A stretch of 64,000 bases of DNA from Blattamonas nauphoetae (taxonomy: Eukaryota; Preaxostyla; Oxymonadida), in the NCBI GenBank assembly GCA_033064195.1, contig JARBJD010000040.1, positions 248,001 to 312,000 on the forward strand. Reading direction: 5' to 3'. Under the pieces are notes generated by a model, which was not told where the DNA came from, ran no database searches, and saw only the letters and a program-made list of their open reading frames with translations. A program made the position numbers and the translations under genes. Positions 27,315 to 38,140 of the stretch are shown in pieces (position 1 is the first letter of the stretch; each line of letters begins with the position of its first letter).

Positions 27315-28951
27315 GCTGAACTGATGAAATTGCTGGACATTCTTTGTTTGTGATTATCGTCCATGATATGATGGATGACTTTCTTTCTTTCTTTCAGATT
27401 CGAAATCACCATCATTCGTTCGAAAATCGATTTCTTCTGAAATCCCTTCTTTCCTCATGACTCAATTCGGAGATTGGTCGGACTGCCCTGCATTGGAATT
27501 GGTATCTTTTTTTTCTACATCAACTGATTTTGTTGTCAGTGTTGTTCTTGCATGGAATCCCTCTTTTTCAAACCAGAAATCGTCGACTCACTCTTTCTGC
27601 GATACAAAGATCTTATCGTTTCCACATTCGACGATATTGATTATCCATCACCTTTGCCATCTGTTCGCACCACTTGTGCTCGAATCTCTCTCTTCCCACA
27701 TCTCAGAATCGCGTTTAATGCTGACGATGCTCTCAACAATATCATCGATGACGATCCTCATGCTCTTACTCTCCTTCCCTCGCCAATCTTCCCGTCATCT
27801 TCCCCAAGCCAACAATATTCTGGTCTCTCATTTCTGGCCGCTCTGACAAAGAAACGCCGAACTGTTTTCGCCTAGTTCCAAACCAACCTCCCAACTGTGC
27901 TTCACGCCTCCAGAAATACACCAAACTCACAAAAAATGATCGATTCATCATCACACGTTCACTTGACTTCTGTTCTCATTCGTTCAGAATCCCAACACTT
28001 CTTTTGGCCGCCACTCCACCGATCGAAGTGTGTTTTCCCCATTTTCGTCATTTCTCATCACTTTAGGTCGATTCTGAGATCATTCGAGAATTACTTCTCT
28101 TTGTTAAAGAAGCGCTCACAACGATTCTGTCCAACATTTCATACATCGACCCTTTGATCGCTTTTCTTCCATCCGACTCTTCTCCAACCACTCCATTCTT
28201 CTCTGGAGTTGACAAACAAGTGAAATCTTCCCTGACACTCCTTCGAAATCAATGTGAAGAGTTTGTGTCCAAAGGATGGGCTTTCCTATTCGATTCGACT
28301 TTCTATATCACAGAACCCCACAAACCGTCCTTCCAAACAATCATTCTCGACGATCTATCCTTCCCTGATCTCATTCTCAACTCTCTCAAGCTCAAACACA
28401 AAGACATCAGAAAGAGAACAATCAAAGCCCTCTCAAGCATCGTTACGGAGTTTGAAATAATCAAGAAAAAGTTAATGGAAGTGAATCTTGTTGGGAGGAT
28501 GTTTGAAACAATCGATTTTGTTTCTCTTCCTCTTTCGGAGTCCAGAACCCTTTCTGAACTCACCGACTTCATCAGTTCCGTGTGTGATCCGATTGGAGAC
28601 GATGATGATCAATCCGAACAATATCTTCACATTCGAGCATCTGTGTTCGAGCCTGCCAAACCGTTCATCATCTTCATCTTCAACAATTCGGACAAACTCG
28701 TTCTGAGTGAAAATTACCAATTCCTCCTCACGCGTTATCTCAACACGATCTTTTTTCACACCACAGAGATGGAACTTCGATCGGACGAACACGACGCTGA
28801 CGTTGTTTCAGCACTTGTGAAATGGGAAACCAGAACGATGGTCGAGATGGAGAGCGAAGAGCATTTTGATAGTGCCCTCACGACAATGCTGAACAGAACT
28901 TCAGAATGGAATGAAGACAAGCCAGAGCAGCAGAAGAGACGAGAAGTGTAG
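27315..28951 (+). CDS. Alpha-solenoid (ARM/HEAT-like) family protein A, with short introns
   Basis: Exons read through GT-AG introns at 27346-27397 (52 nt), 27502-27539 (38 nt) and 28028-28066 (39 nt). The spliced protein aligns with the minus-strand paralog at 45298-47457: SPSFVRKSI...FLMTQFGDW / CCSCMESLF here against HSQSFRLSV...FILSSLQNW / CCSCFLSL there, then GLSFLAALTKKRRTVF against GLSFLKSLSIKMRTVF, and PPIEV against RPIEV with an intron in the same codon position. Leucine-rich paired helices suggest an ARM/HEAT-type repeat protein; no catalytic motif. One apparent frameshift lies just after RRTVF (about 27865), either real damage or a base error. The 5' end is uncertain. Stop is TAG at 28949-28951. 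Function unknown. Confidence 0.65.
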
Positions 28952-29459
28952 ACATGTTACAATCCCACCCATCTCCCACGCGAATCCCACTTTTTTCCTG
29001 GAAATCCCAGAAAAATCCCATCCATAATTTGTTTTTATGACACTTCAGTTTTCTTCACCTATGAACTTGATTTGACTTAAAATTTCCTTTGCATGAGAGA
29101 CAATACACGGAATTAACCTATAAACAGAATGTTTTGGTGGTCTGGTACCAATAGTCGATGATCAACCCTTATCTCCACAAAAAAATCCCAGAAAATCCCA
29201 GTTGAGAAAACCTCAATATTCCTGCACTTATCAATTAGATCATCGACGTGATGGCGGAGAAATGCCGATTCCCAACAATCCCCAAAATCCCAAGGGATGG
29301 GACTGGGAGATCTCCCCATTTCATCCCGAACTTTCATTCTTTTGAGAACGGTGACATTAAGTGTTTGATGACTCCAAGAAGATGCACAAACAGTGAGTTT
29401 TGTCTCAGTTTTCTCTGTAATAGACAGAATTTTCTGCATATTTAACTCGTATTCGTCGA
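28952..29459. repeat. Intergenic stretch with clustered ATCCCA hexamers
   Basis: No gene seen. AATCCCA-type hexamers recur seven or more times between 28966 and 29295, directly after the solenoid gene. A similar cluster is at 31992-32036 and another at 49043-49077. This may be a dispersed low-complexity repeat or a 3'-end signal. Confidence 0.4.
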
Positions 29460-31373
29460 TCAGCTTAATGTCCCTCTTTTGTCTCTTGGAAATTGTATTC
29501 TCCTTTGATGACCTTTGATTTCTCTACAGTGTTCATCTATCCGTCTGAAATTCCAAAAAGGAGAAGGATATTTTGAGAAAGAAACTTGAGAAGACCAAAC
29601 AAGATGGATTGAGAAGAGGGAAAGAAAAAAGCAGATGACATCCGCTGGAGAAGCGAAAGAAATAACGATTAATAGAACACGGATCATATCGGAATCATGA
29701 TCTTCATGAACATAGTATTCAGATGCAAGTGGATCAGCTGAAGACGAGAAAGAAGGTAAGATGAAAAACGCGGCCCCCCAAAGAAGAACCCAACCGAGAA
29801 AGCTTGGTGACATACTGGAGACTGCCCGTTCTCGGTCATGTGATGGCTGCTGGTGTTGAAACGTGCGGGCCTCAACTTTGAGTGAACCATCCTCCATCTA
29901 GACAGCGTCTGTGGGGAGATGCGATATCTTCACACTGTCGAAAGTCGTGCTGGTGTTCGTCAGAGTAATGATAGAGTCTGTCCATTCACACACATCCAGA
30001 GACGCTCATTCGCGTCATAGTTCGAGACGACAGCCGATCCATCTAATGCACATGATTTCAGCGTCAGATGACTTCCATTCTCCGATTTCAGGAAACACGA
30101 CATCGAACAAGAAGAAACTGTCACATCCGAGAACGACGACAGCTCAGACATCGAAAGATCGAACAACACAGACGAGAACGACAGATCGGACAGCGTCAGG
30201 TTCGACTCGATCACTTGTCCACCTGTCAGACGAACCAGCGAGCACGCAACACTCAACGAAGTTGTAATCGCAGCTGACAAGAAGTCAACTTCTCCATTCT
30301 GATTAACAATCAACGCGTCCGACGATGTGATAGTGGAGGGCGACAGATCCAGAGTGACGAATGAGAGCAACAGAGTGTCGGGATTGTCGAAAATATTGTT
30401 CACAAGTCCACTCTTCCCAACCATCCACACCCACGGACAGTGTCACTTTCGCAACAGGCTCACTTTTCGATCCTGCTGTTGTGTCGGTCAACTCCATTTC
30501 GTATGCATCGTTCGCAAGACCGACGGAGTCAAACGTGTCAGTCAGCCCTCGCCCATCGTCCAGCCTTTCAGACGTCTTCAACGACACCACACGAGCATCA
30601 GCCGCCGGAAGGCTGCATTCTTTCGTTCCAGTGAAGAACACTTCTTTCTTTGACGAAGACCCAACAATCTTCGAGATTGTGTCGTCTTCCCATATTCCGG
30701 TTGAACCGTCTTCGATATCGAAAAGAGTGTCGCAGCGATTGAGCCAGTCTAGACATTCGATCGGCATCGAACTCGAACGAGAGGTTGTTGATCACAGCTG
30801 GCTCTGTAGTCACTGTTACTGTCAATGGTCCCTCCATAAGCACATCTTCTCTTCTCTCCCCACCCATCTTCAATCCTGTCACGGTGTATGTTTGGTCCTT
30901 CTTCAGAAAAGGAGAATCGACGAGTGAGAGCGAGGCAGACCGCGATCCTGATCCTGTTGACGAGTTAGCAATCGGTACTTGGAGTGTCTGTCTCGACGGC
31001 GGAGTTCGTCAGGAAGAGCGTGTGGTCTTGTGGCAAAAGCAAACGTCCGGAGAGTGTGAGGACAGCAACAGTTTCGTTCGGTTCGTCTGAAATCGCAACA
31101 CTTGTCAATATGCTCGGCTCATCATGGATCGAGAACACGATCGAGTTCAGAGCGTTGAACGACGTTCCTGATGATAGAGCCATCGTCGTCGGTGGTCAAT
31201 GTGAGGGTACGGGAATGCGACTTTTCTGATCCTTTCGGAACAGAATCCACAACCATTTTGTGTTTCATCGACGGCGACAGTCCAGAAGAGACGAATGGAT
31301 CCACTGGAGTTGTTAACACACTCGTCTCAATGATCCGATCCAGAAAATGTCCTTCCCATGTCACACTCTCCAA
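29460..31373 (-). pseudogene. Decayed beta-helix receptor paralog (middle part)
   Basis: Minus-strand fragments in several frames carry receptor-like sequence: Fn3/Ig-like strands (SVTWEGHFLDRIIETSV; SRTLTLTTDDDGSI) at about 31122-31373, further strands at 30965-31183 and 30303-30882 (TVTVTTEPAVINNLSFEFD; AYEMELTD), then a beta-helix segment at 29960-30430 (SLVRLTGGQVIESNLTLSDLSF). At least four frame changes separate them. No signal peptide, transmembrane helix or kinase lobe is attached. It resembles the family of 19218-26846 and 58780-62298 and seems a host gene relic. It is flanked upstream by a long (GTT)n tract. Confidence 0.6.
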
Positions 31374-31410
31374 ACTGTATTCTGTGTCGTATTAATCATC
31401 CTCGAAGTTG

Positions 31411-31411
31411 A

Positions 31412-31485
<74 letters not shown>

Positions 31486-31500
31486 TGTTGTTGTTGTTGT

Positions 31501-31576
<76 letters not shown>
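31411..31576. repeat. (GTT)n/(AAC)n trinucleotide microsatellite
   Basis: About 55 GTT units in 166 bases, interrupted twice by changes in phase near 31484 and 31501. On the minus strand it would encode poly-asparagine, but no credible gene spans it. Confidence 0.97.
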
Positions 31577-33298
31577 GGCAGTGCGAGAAGACCAAGTTGG
31601 AGAGGCTGGCCGACGTTTCAGGGTTCAAGACATGAATGGATGATTGAAAAAGAAACGATGAGGAAAGTTCGCTTCATCATTCACCACAAAGTCATCACGG
31701 TGCAAAACAGCATCGAAGTCATCCATAAAACAACAAATCCGAGTAATAATCCAAGCAGTGTGTGGAGGAGAGATCTCAACTTCAAAGAGAATGTGTGTGT
31801 GCATGCTAGAGTGAGTGTGTGATGACTTCCTCTGAATCCATCCATTGACGGATCTCTTTTTGGGTTCGATCATAGGATCATCGCACTTTTGCGACAAATT
31901 GCTGAAATTTTGCATTAAAAGTGATGGAATTCATTGATACAGTGTGGAATACTGACAATGAAAGTTGAGTTGACAGATTTAAAAAAAATGGGCAAAAATC
32001 CCAAGCAAAATCCCACTTTCTTCCGTCCCATCCCACTCATAACATGCCTAGAGAAGTGCTTTTAAGAGAAGAAGGGTGGGACGATGCCTTCGAACTGCGA
32101 GTGGTGGGGATCGAGAAGGACACCAATCAGAGAATGAAAGATCATGCGAGACGATTTCGGGTCGAGCTGACTTTGAATGCTGACGAGCTCGAATGAAGGT
32201 ATGTCGTCTGTCGAACCCTCGTTATTCACTCTTCCACTTGTGTGGAGCTGCATCTCATTTTCTTTTCTTCAAGGCCGATTTTGACAGAATACGAGTAATA
32301 GGTAGTTAAAAATGACATTGAAGTGATGAATGATTGCTGGCACGACAATCGTTCATTATGGTTGGAGCAACTGAGGATTGGGGTCTTCGTTGATCTGTGA
32401 CAAGAGGAGACGGCTGCGACCGATCTGGGCGAGAGATGGTTCGATTGAAATCAAAGATTTGTGCAGAACCACATCTCGGATTGATTGAGGGGTAGTGTTG
32501 GATGATCCTGCAGACGAAATGTCGAAAGGACTCTGGAAAAGGGTGTGGAATTGACGAGAGACAAGCGTGATGAATCAGTCGATAAGCTGAGAGATTCGTG
32601 AAGGAGTGCGAGAGAATCATTACACACTGCAGCGGGGTCTGTGCAATCTTGACCAATGGACACCGACTAATCATCGATGTCCAGTGAAATGAGAACGAAG
32701 TGTTGGAGAATATTCAGTCTTCTACATCTGTCTAAAATGGAGCATTTCCACCTAAATTGTCGATTAGACGTGCTCCCAGAGAGGGAATTCGACGTCCAAA
32801 CTTGTGATTTCCGCTGCATTGGATGTGGAGTTCCATCTCGTCAGGAAGGCCTTCTTCGTCCAGTTTGGCCTGAATCTGCCTTTCTCCGCTTCTTCCTCCC
32901 TCTCGCCCTTCCACTCTTCTGACTCTCGTCGTTCGTCGTCCTCCCTTCATGTGTTTATCAATCTCTCTTCTCCTCATTTCTTCCCCTCCAATAATTGCCT
33001 CTTCTCCTCCCCAACCCCAAATCCTCCGATGTCAGTTCAGACAACCACAGAGACCAGAATCAGCGCAGCAATTTGAAATGGGGACCGAATCGATCGAGGA
33101 ATCGTCACAATCGTCAGCTTCCTTTTCGGAGCAGAGGGGAAGTGGGGACGAGAGAGAATGGTGGGAGAGAATCCCAATAGTTCCCACAAACGAAGCCATG
33201 AGGTGATGCCAGAGCCGGTAAAGATCACACATAAACTGTGTGTGTTGTCCAAAACAAGCGAGAAACTATTCGTAATGTTCGCTGGTTTCTGTCTGTTT
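31577..33298. other. Region without a supported gene
   Basis: An ATCCCA cluster lies at 31992-32036. Minus-strand open stretches at 32062-32253 and 32451-32674 are exon-like in composition but have no recognised product and no clear splice partners. Plus-strand overlapping frames at 32804-33206 look like low-complexity shadows. The right end (33100-33298) follows the 3' end of the decayed gene at 33299-34286. Confidence 0.4.
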
Positions 33299-34286
33299 CT
33301 ATGCACGTCGTGGAACTTTCATGCCCTGCAGGTTGTTCCATCTGATCGACTTGTCAACAATCCATCCTCCCAATCTGTTTAGGTCATTTTGCAGCTTTTC
33401 CTCCATCACATCTTCAATGCCCTCCATTCTCAACATTCGATGGATTATCTTCCCCATCTCTCCGTCTTCTCCCCATTTTTGTTCCATTCTCGCTGGCCAT
33501 CGACCATAAGATACAGAAAATTGCGGATTGCGTCATCATTTTCGAAGATTTGCGACAACTTGGAATCGCGAGAAATATGGGCATACGAAGAAGAAAATTC
33601 ATTGTCTGTTGATAAGAAGGAGAGATTTGGAGGAGTTGGGCAAGGATGGTCATGAACTCAGTTGACAGACTTCTCTCGACGATCGAATATCGGTTCGCGC
33701 ACAAATGGCAAATATATTGCTCCAAAGGCGTCAGAATTTGCTTCAGAACCGTCTCGTGAACAGCGTGTTGTTCATAGCCATCTTTAATTTTAAGATTTTC
33801 GAGACCATCTGGAGTTGACAGTCAGATACGATAGTCGATGGTTTTCATGAGGTTGAGGTGGATATCGACTGCTTCAGCAAAAGAAAGAGAATGTGGATTA
33901 AGAGCGTGAATAAGTTGAGGGATCATATTAGCTTTGACGAGGGTAAGATGGACTTTAGCAGAACATCTCTAGATTAGAGTTGTTAGTATCTCTATTGCTG
34001 CGGCTATAATGATCTGACTGGCAGATGAAATGAGCACCCCAACGGATTGTGTAAAGCTTGCAAGAGAAATATTAGAGATTGATGAAAGATTGCTGAGAAA
34101 AGCATCTGCTGATTCTTGATCCTTCAGATTCACAGATTTAAAAAAATTCACGGCTTTAACCTCCAGAGATACATCAAGTGTAGGATGGGACTTCAAAGTG
34201 GCAACGAGAGCCTGAAAGACAACTGCTTGGTCGTCCTCAGAATCCAAATCTTCTTCATCCCAATTTAGGAAAGGAGAGCAATCCAT
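33299..34286 (-). pseudogene. Decayed host repeat-protein family member (MDCSPFLNW type)
   Basis: The frame starting MDCSPFLNWDEEDLDSEDD reads in one phase to about 33414, interrupted by TAG at 33969-33971 and TGA at 33822-33824. One frameshift near 33450 then leads to a last segment containing IHRMLRMEGIEDVMEEKLQND and ending NNLQGMKVP. The pieces read as a single solenoid-like protein of about 330 aa (HAVHETVLKQILTPLEQYICHLC in the middle, written here in two parts: HAVHETVLKQ, ILTPLEQYIC). From recall, such proteins are a large family in oxymonads; I know no function. The start at 34284-34286 is chosen on the family-like MDCSP opening; the frame is open 49 codons further upstream. Confidence 0.65.
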
Positions 34287-34433
34287 TGAGAGTGACAACT
34301 GAGGGGAGGACAAATCAGAGAGATCTGTACTTGAAAAGATGTCTATTTTCTTGTCAATCGCGGTTTTTCGAGGTGATTCTACAGTGCGGAAGATTAAACT
34401 GCAACGCCCACATGAGAAAGCTAGGGAGACCAT

Positions 34434-35645
34434 ACTGTGTTTATTTTCTTCCTTGGAGAGTTGGTAAGTGCTCCTTTAGACGCTCGCTGTCAAAACAGCC
34501 TGGTTGGTCTGTGAGGACCCAAAATGACCACTTGGGGTGAGATCGGATCTCAGTCGGATAAACTCGTTTTTATTGCTCAATTCGACTTACGCAAACAATT
34601 TCGGTAAGAATACAGATAAAAGTAAAATAAATGTCGAAATGGAGAGATAAACTGAGAAAAGGGGGAAAAGTTAAAAGTGAGAATCCACAATGGCATTATC
34701 CTTTTGAATGGATTAAAAAGAAGAAACGGACAAATGTAAATTGGTATCTTTCTCACATATCTCGCTATTTTGTCCCTTCTTTCGAGTTTAAGAGTGTGAA
34801 ACAGTCGCTGTATTTTTGAAGTTGCCTTTTCTGCTTTCAAAACGGAGTTTGACAATTGAATGACAGAATAATCTCAGACAAGGTATGCTTGAGTCAGGAT
34901 TCGGAGCTGAAAGGTCAATTGACTCGAACATCGAAAGATCCTGTTTTTTCCTGTTCGCACAGAAAACTCTTCTGTGACGTCCGGGGTGATCCTCAAAATT
35001 ATCTGATTCGACTGTGAGACATATTTCCGACAGAAATAGTTTCGAGATGTGTCAAAGCAGGAACAATTTCAGCTATAGTTGAGAGAGAGAAAGAAAGCAG
35101 GGCAAGAGAAAGGTGAGAGGAAAACATTCAGTACAAAAGTGATGAGAAAAAGTGAGGACACACCATGAAAACGTGGAGTTTTGTTTGGTTCCATCGAAAA
35201 GCAACTTGATGGGAACTGTCGGCATGAGTCGTGTTCACTTCAGCTTGACTGCTATTCTTGTCTGGTGAGAGAGAAATTCTGAGAATAGCAGGATTGTTGT
35301 CAGATGTTCAAAATAAAGATGAACACAAAAACAATAAACACCTTGAATTGGCTGAACAGTAACAATTGTCGAATCTGGCTGAATAGCTTGTCTGATTGTG
35401 GAAGAAATTTGAAAAACAGTTTGAAAGAGTGTATTAAGTCAAACTGTGAAAGGAAGAGCGACTGGACGCGATTGGAGGAGAATGATTGGAAGATCAAACC
35501 ATGTTGTTTCTTTTTCTCGTCACGTCAACAAGATTGTTTCTCAGCGTTTATTTTCTGAAACGATCATATGGATAAAAATCGTGAAATGGAGGCAAAATGG
35601 AAAAAGGACGCTTCTGTCAGCGTTGCAGTTTTGCCTTCCCCACTG
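34434..35645. other. Region without a supported gene
   Basis: A/T-rich, with only short, low-complexity frames on both strands (for example K-rich plus-strand at 34631 and F-rich minus-strand at 35300). I see no splice-connected exons, RNA gene or repeat border. Confidence 0.4.
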
Positions 35646-37494
35646 TACAGTCCTTTTCAAAAAGATGTTCAACTGGTTCAAAAATGTGATCAACTGTTTC
35701 AAAAAGATGGCTGATCGACACGATACCCTCGCCCACAATACTGATTTTCCTCTTCTGACCACTTTCCACCCCTGACTCATCTCTCGTTTTAGAATGCCTG
35801 CATGGACAGATAGTGACAAAAAAGATGGTCTGTCTTATTTTTCGCCAAAAATGTGCACATTTTGTCGAGATTTTCAGCATTTTCATTTTTTTCAACATTT
35901 TGCTCTCATCCTTCTTCTTTCTTTCAAATAGAACAAGATCCTTCCTCCAATTGAGATCTTATTTGGTGAATCGCTGTTTTATCACTGATAAAGTCATGCT
36001 TTATTAAATTTCGATCTCGTCCATTCAGCCGTGGCAATTTGGAATGTATGTCAATTGTTTGCTCTATTCACAGAGGTTCCCATCCTCGATTCGTCTGTTC
36101 GGCGCAGATCCAGATGGTCCGGTAGTTTTAAACGGACTGCAGACTGTTCTGGACTTTTCTAACACCCGTCGTGCCCATCTTTCATCGTATAGCCACTATC
36201 GCGTTTTCATTAGGTTTCTTGGTTTATTCTCATCATTACATGCAGTCATCTCGATCATGCTTTGTGTGTTCTATAGTATTCCTCGTGTTCCCATCTCGAC
36301 ATTGAAAATAAGTCATATCATTCCAAGTATCCATATTCATGCTTGCTTTCACGGTTAGTCTCGTTCATTCTCTTTGATTAATCTCCTCTCTATATTTTTC
36401 TTGCAGTTTTATGACATATCAATTCAACAACTGTCACTTCACGAAAGAAGATGATCTTGTCATTTGAAAAGTCAGAAACGCAAATAAAGTTAAATCAAGA
36501 TGGAAATGAGTGTCTGTGTTGGGACCAAGAAATTGGATCGACAAGAAAAAATGTTTCAAGGAGAAAAGAGATCAGAAGGTATTGAATCGAAATGTTGAAC
36601 CGTATCGATTTTATTTTCCCTTTGACATAAAAAAATGAAGATGAATGATAATTTTTGTCAGAAAAAGTACAAGTTACATCAAACATCAAGTGTGCATCTA
36701 AAGATCTGGATGAGGATCTCGTGATGTGACTGTTTTGGAAACAAGCAGGGAGTGTAAGAGCGATGAAAATGAGTGAAGAGAATACACGAAGAGACTGACC
36801 GTGTTGGATTGTGAAATGAAGTTCTATGAGGGATATTGGCAGTGTATTGAGAGCTTTGCGGATACAAGCATGCAAGTATTGGACAACTGATTGTTTTGCC
36901 AAAATTAGTTGAGAGATCTATATTAAATGATGAGCATAAAGAGAAAACATGTGAAAACCAGATTAAGGACGATGACGAGAGAGCGTCAGAACGAGAGTTC
37001 ATCAACAGATTGCGAGTTTGATGTCACATTAGAACGGATGAAAGGATACGGGGAACTGTCTACATACAGGGCGTGCAATAGAGAAGTATGAGAAAAGAAC
37101 AAACAATTGACATACATTCCAAATTGCCACGGCTGAATGGACGAGATCGAAATTTAATAAAGCATGACTTTATCAGTGATAAAACAGCGATTCACCAAAT
37201 AAGATCTCAATTGGAGGAAGGATCTTGTTCTATTTGAAAGAAAGAAGAAGGATGAGAGCAAAATGATGAAAAAAATGAAAATGCTGAAAATCTCGACAAA
37301 ATGTGCACATTTTTGGCGAAAAATAAGACAGACCATCTTTTTTGTCACTATCTGTCCATGCAGGCATTCTAAAACGAGAGATGAGTCAGGGGTGGAAAGT
37401 GGTCAGAAGAGGAAAATCAGTATTGTGGGCGAGGGTATCGTGTCGATCAGCCATCTTTTTGAACCAGTTGAACATCTTTTTGAAAAGGACTGTA
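35646..37494. repeat. Inverted duplication, ~400-bp arms around 1.04 kb
   Basis: The left arm (35646-36062) and right arm (37104-37494) are near-identical reverse complements; each encodes the same 64-residue shadow frame. The left arm has a ~21-bp tandem duplication (ATGTGATCAACTGTTTCAAAA) absent from the right, which accounts for most of the length difference. The 1.04-kb centre holds two modest frames (36044-36358 plus, 36495-36902 minus), neither recognised. It could be an inverted-repeat transposon with an unrecognised centre or a segmental inverted duplication. Confidence 0.85.
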
Positions 37495-38140
37495 TGAGAT
37501 TTAGATGGGATTCAAGGGACGATCTGAATGACAGATGAATCCAGTTCTCGAACCTTGCCAAATGAGAATCCTCCATCGTACTTGACAGTTTTGCCGCCAA
37601 TGAATCCAGTCACGCCAGATATTAGTCGCTTTGCGACAGAAATTGTGAAGAAGGAGTTTGCGATGGCAGAACTAGATTATGCTCAATCGATTGTGAAAAT
37701 AGTTCAAGATCCACAACCTGGACTGATGCAGTTCGGAAGGGTTGAAATTGATCGAGGTCGTGGACACTTGACGTTGACATCGTCAACTCGCCTTGTTTCG
37801 TGGCCGACATTCTGGAAGACGATAATGAAAGAACGGATCACAGTTAACCGCACAGTGTGTGACTTGTTTTTGGGATTACTATTAGTTTTTCATCTCTCTA
37901 TTTCTTGATTGTGTGCAATCAGTGTTTCGGCGCCACAAGCTGGGGCTTGGTCAAGAAGTGCTGAATGAAGATGATATCTTTCTGGACGTTGAGTGTAACA
38001 TCGAAATGCGTTTGTTGTTCTCGTTTTTAATTCGTGTTCAGTGCAAGTGAACGCTCGCTCCTTCTTGCGAGACGAACCAAACTCGCAATCGTTTGTAATT
38101 GTTCTTGAAAAGAGTTTTCAGGAGTTCATTTCGTGAGGAC
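37495..38140. other. Region between inverted duplication and solenoid gene
   Basis: A plus-strand frame (37528-37908, up to 126 aa) has normal composition but no recognised family. The minus strand also reads open in part. The stretch directly before 38141 has a TTTTCAG at about 38116-38122 that could be a splice acceptor for an upstream exon of the next gene. Confidence 0.3.

Noticed and set aside
31347-31643. Poly-V/poly-L/poly-N frames of about 75-98 aa
   Set aside because: Pure translation of the GTT microsatellite in different frames.
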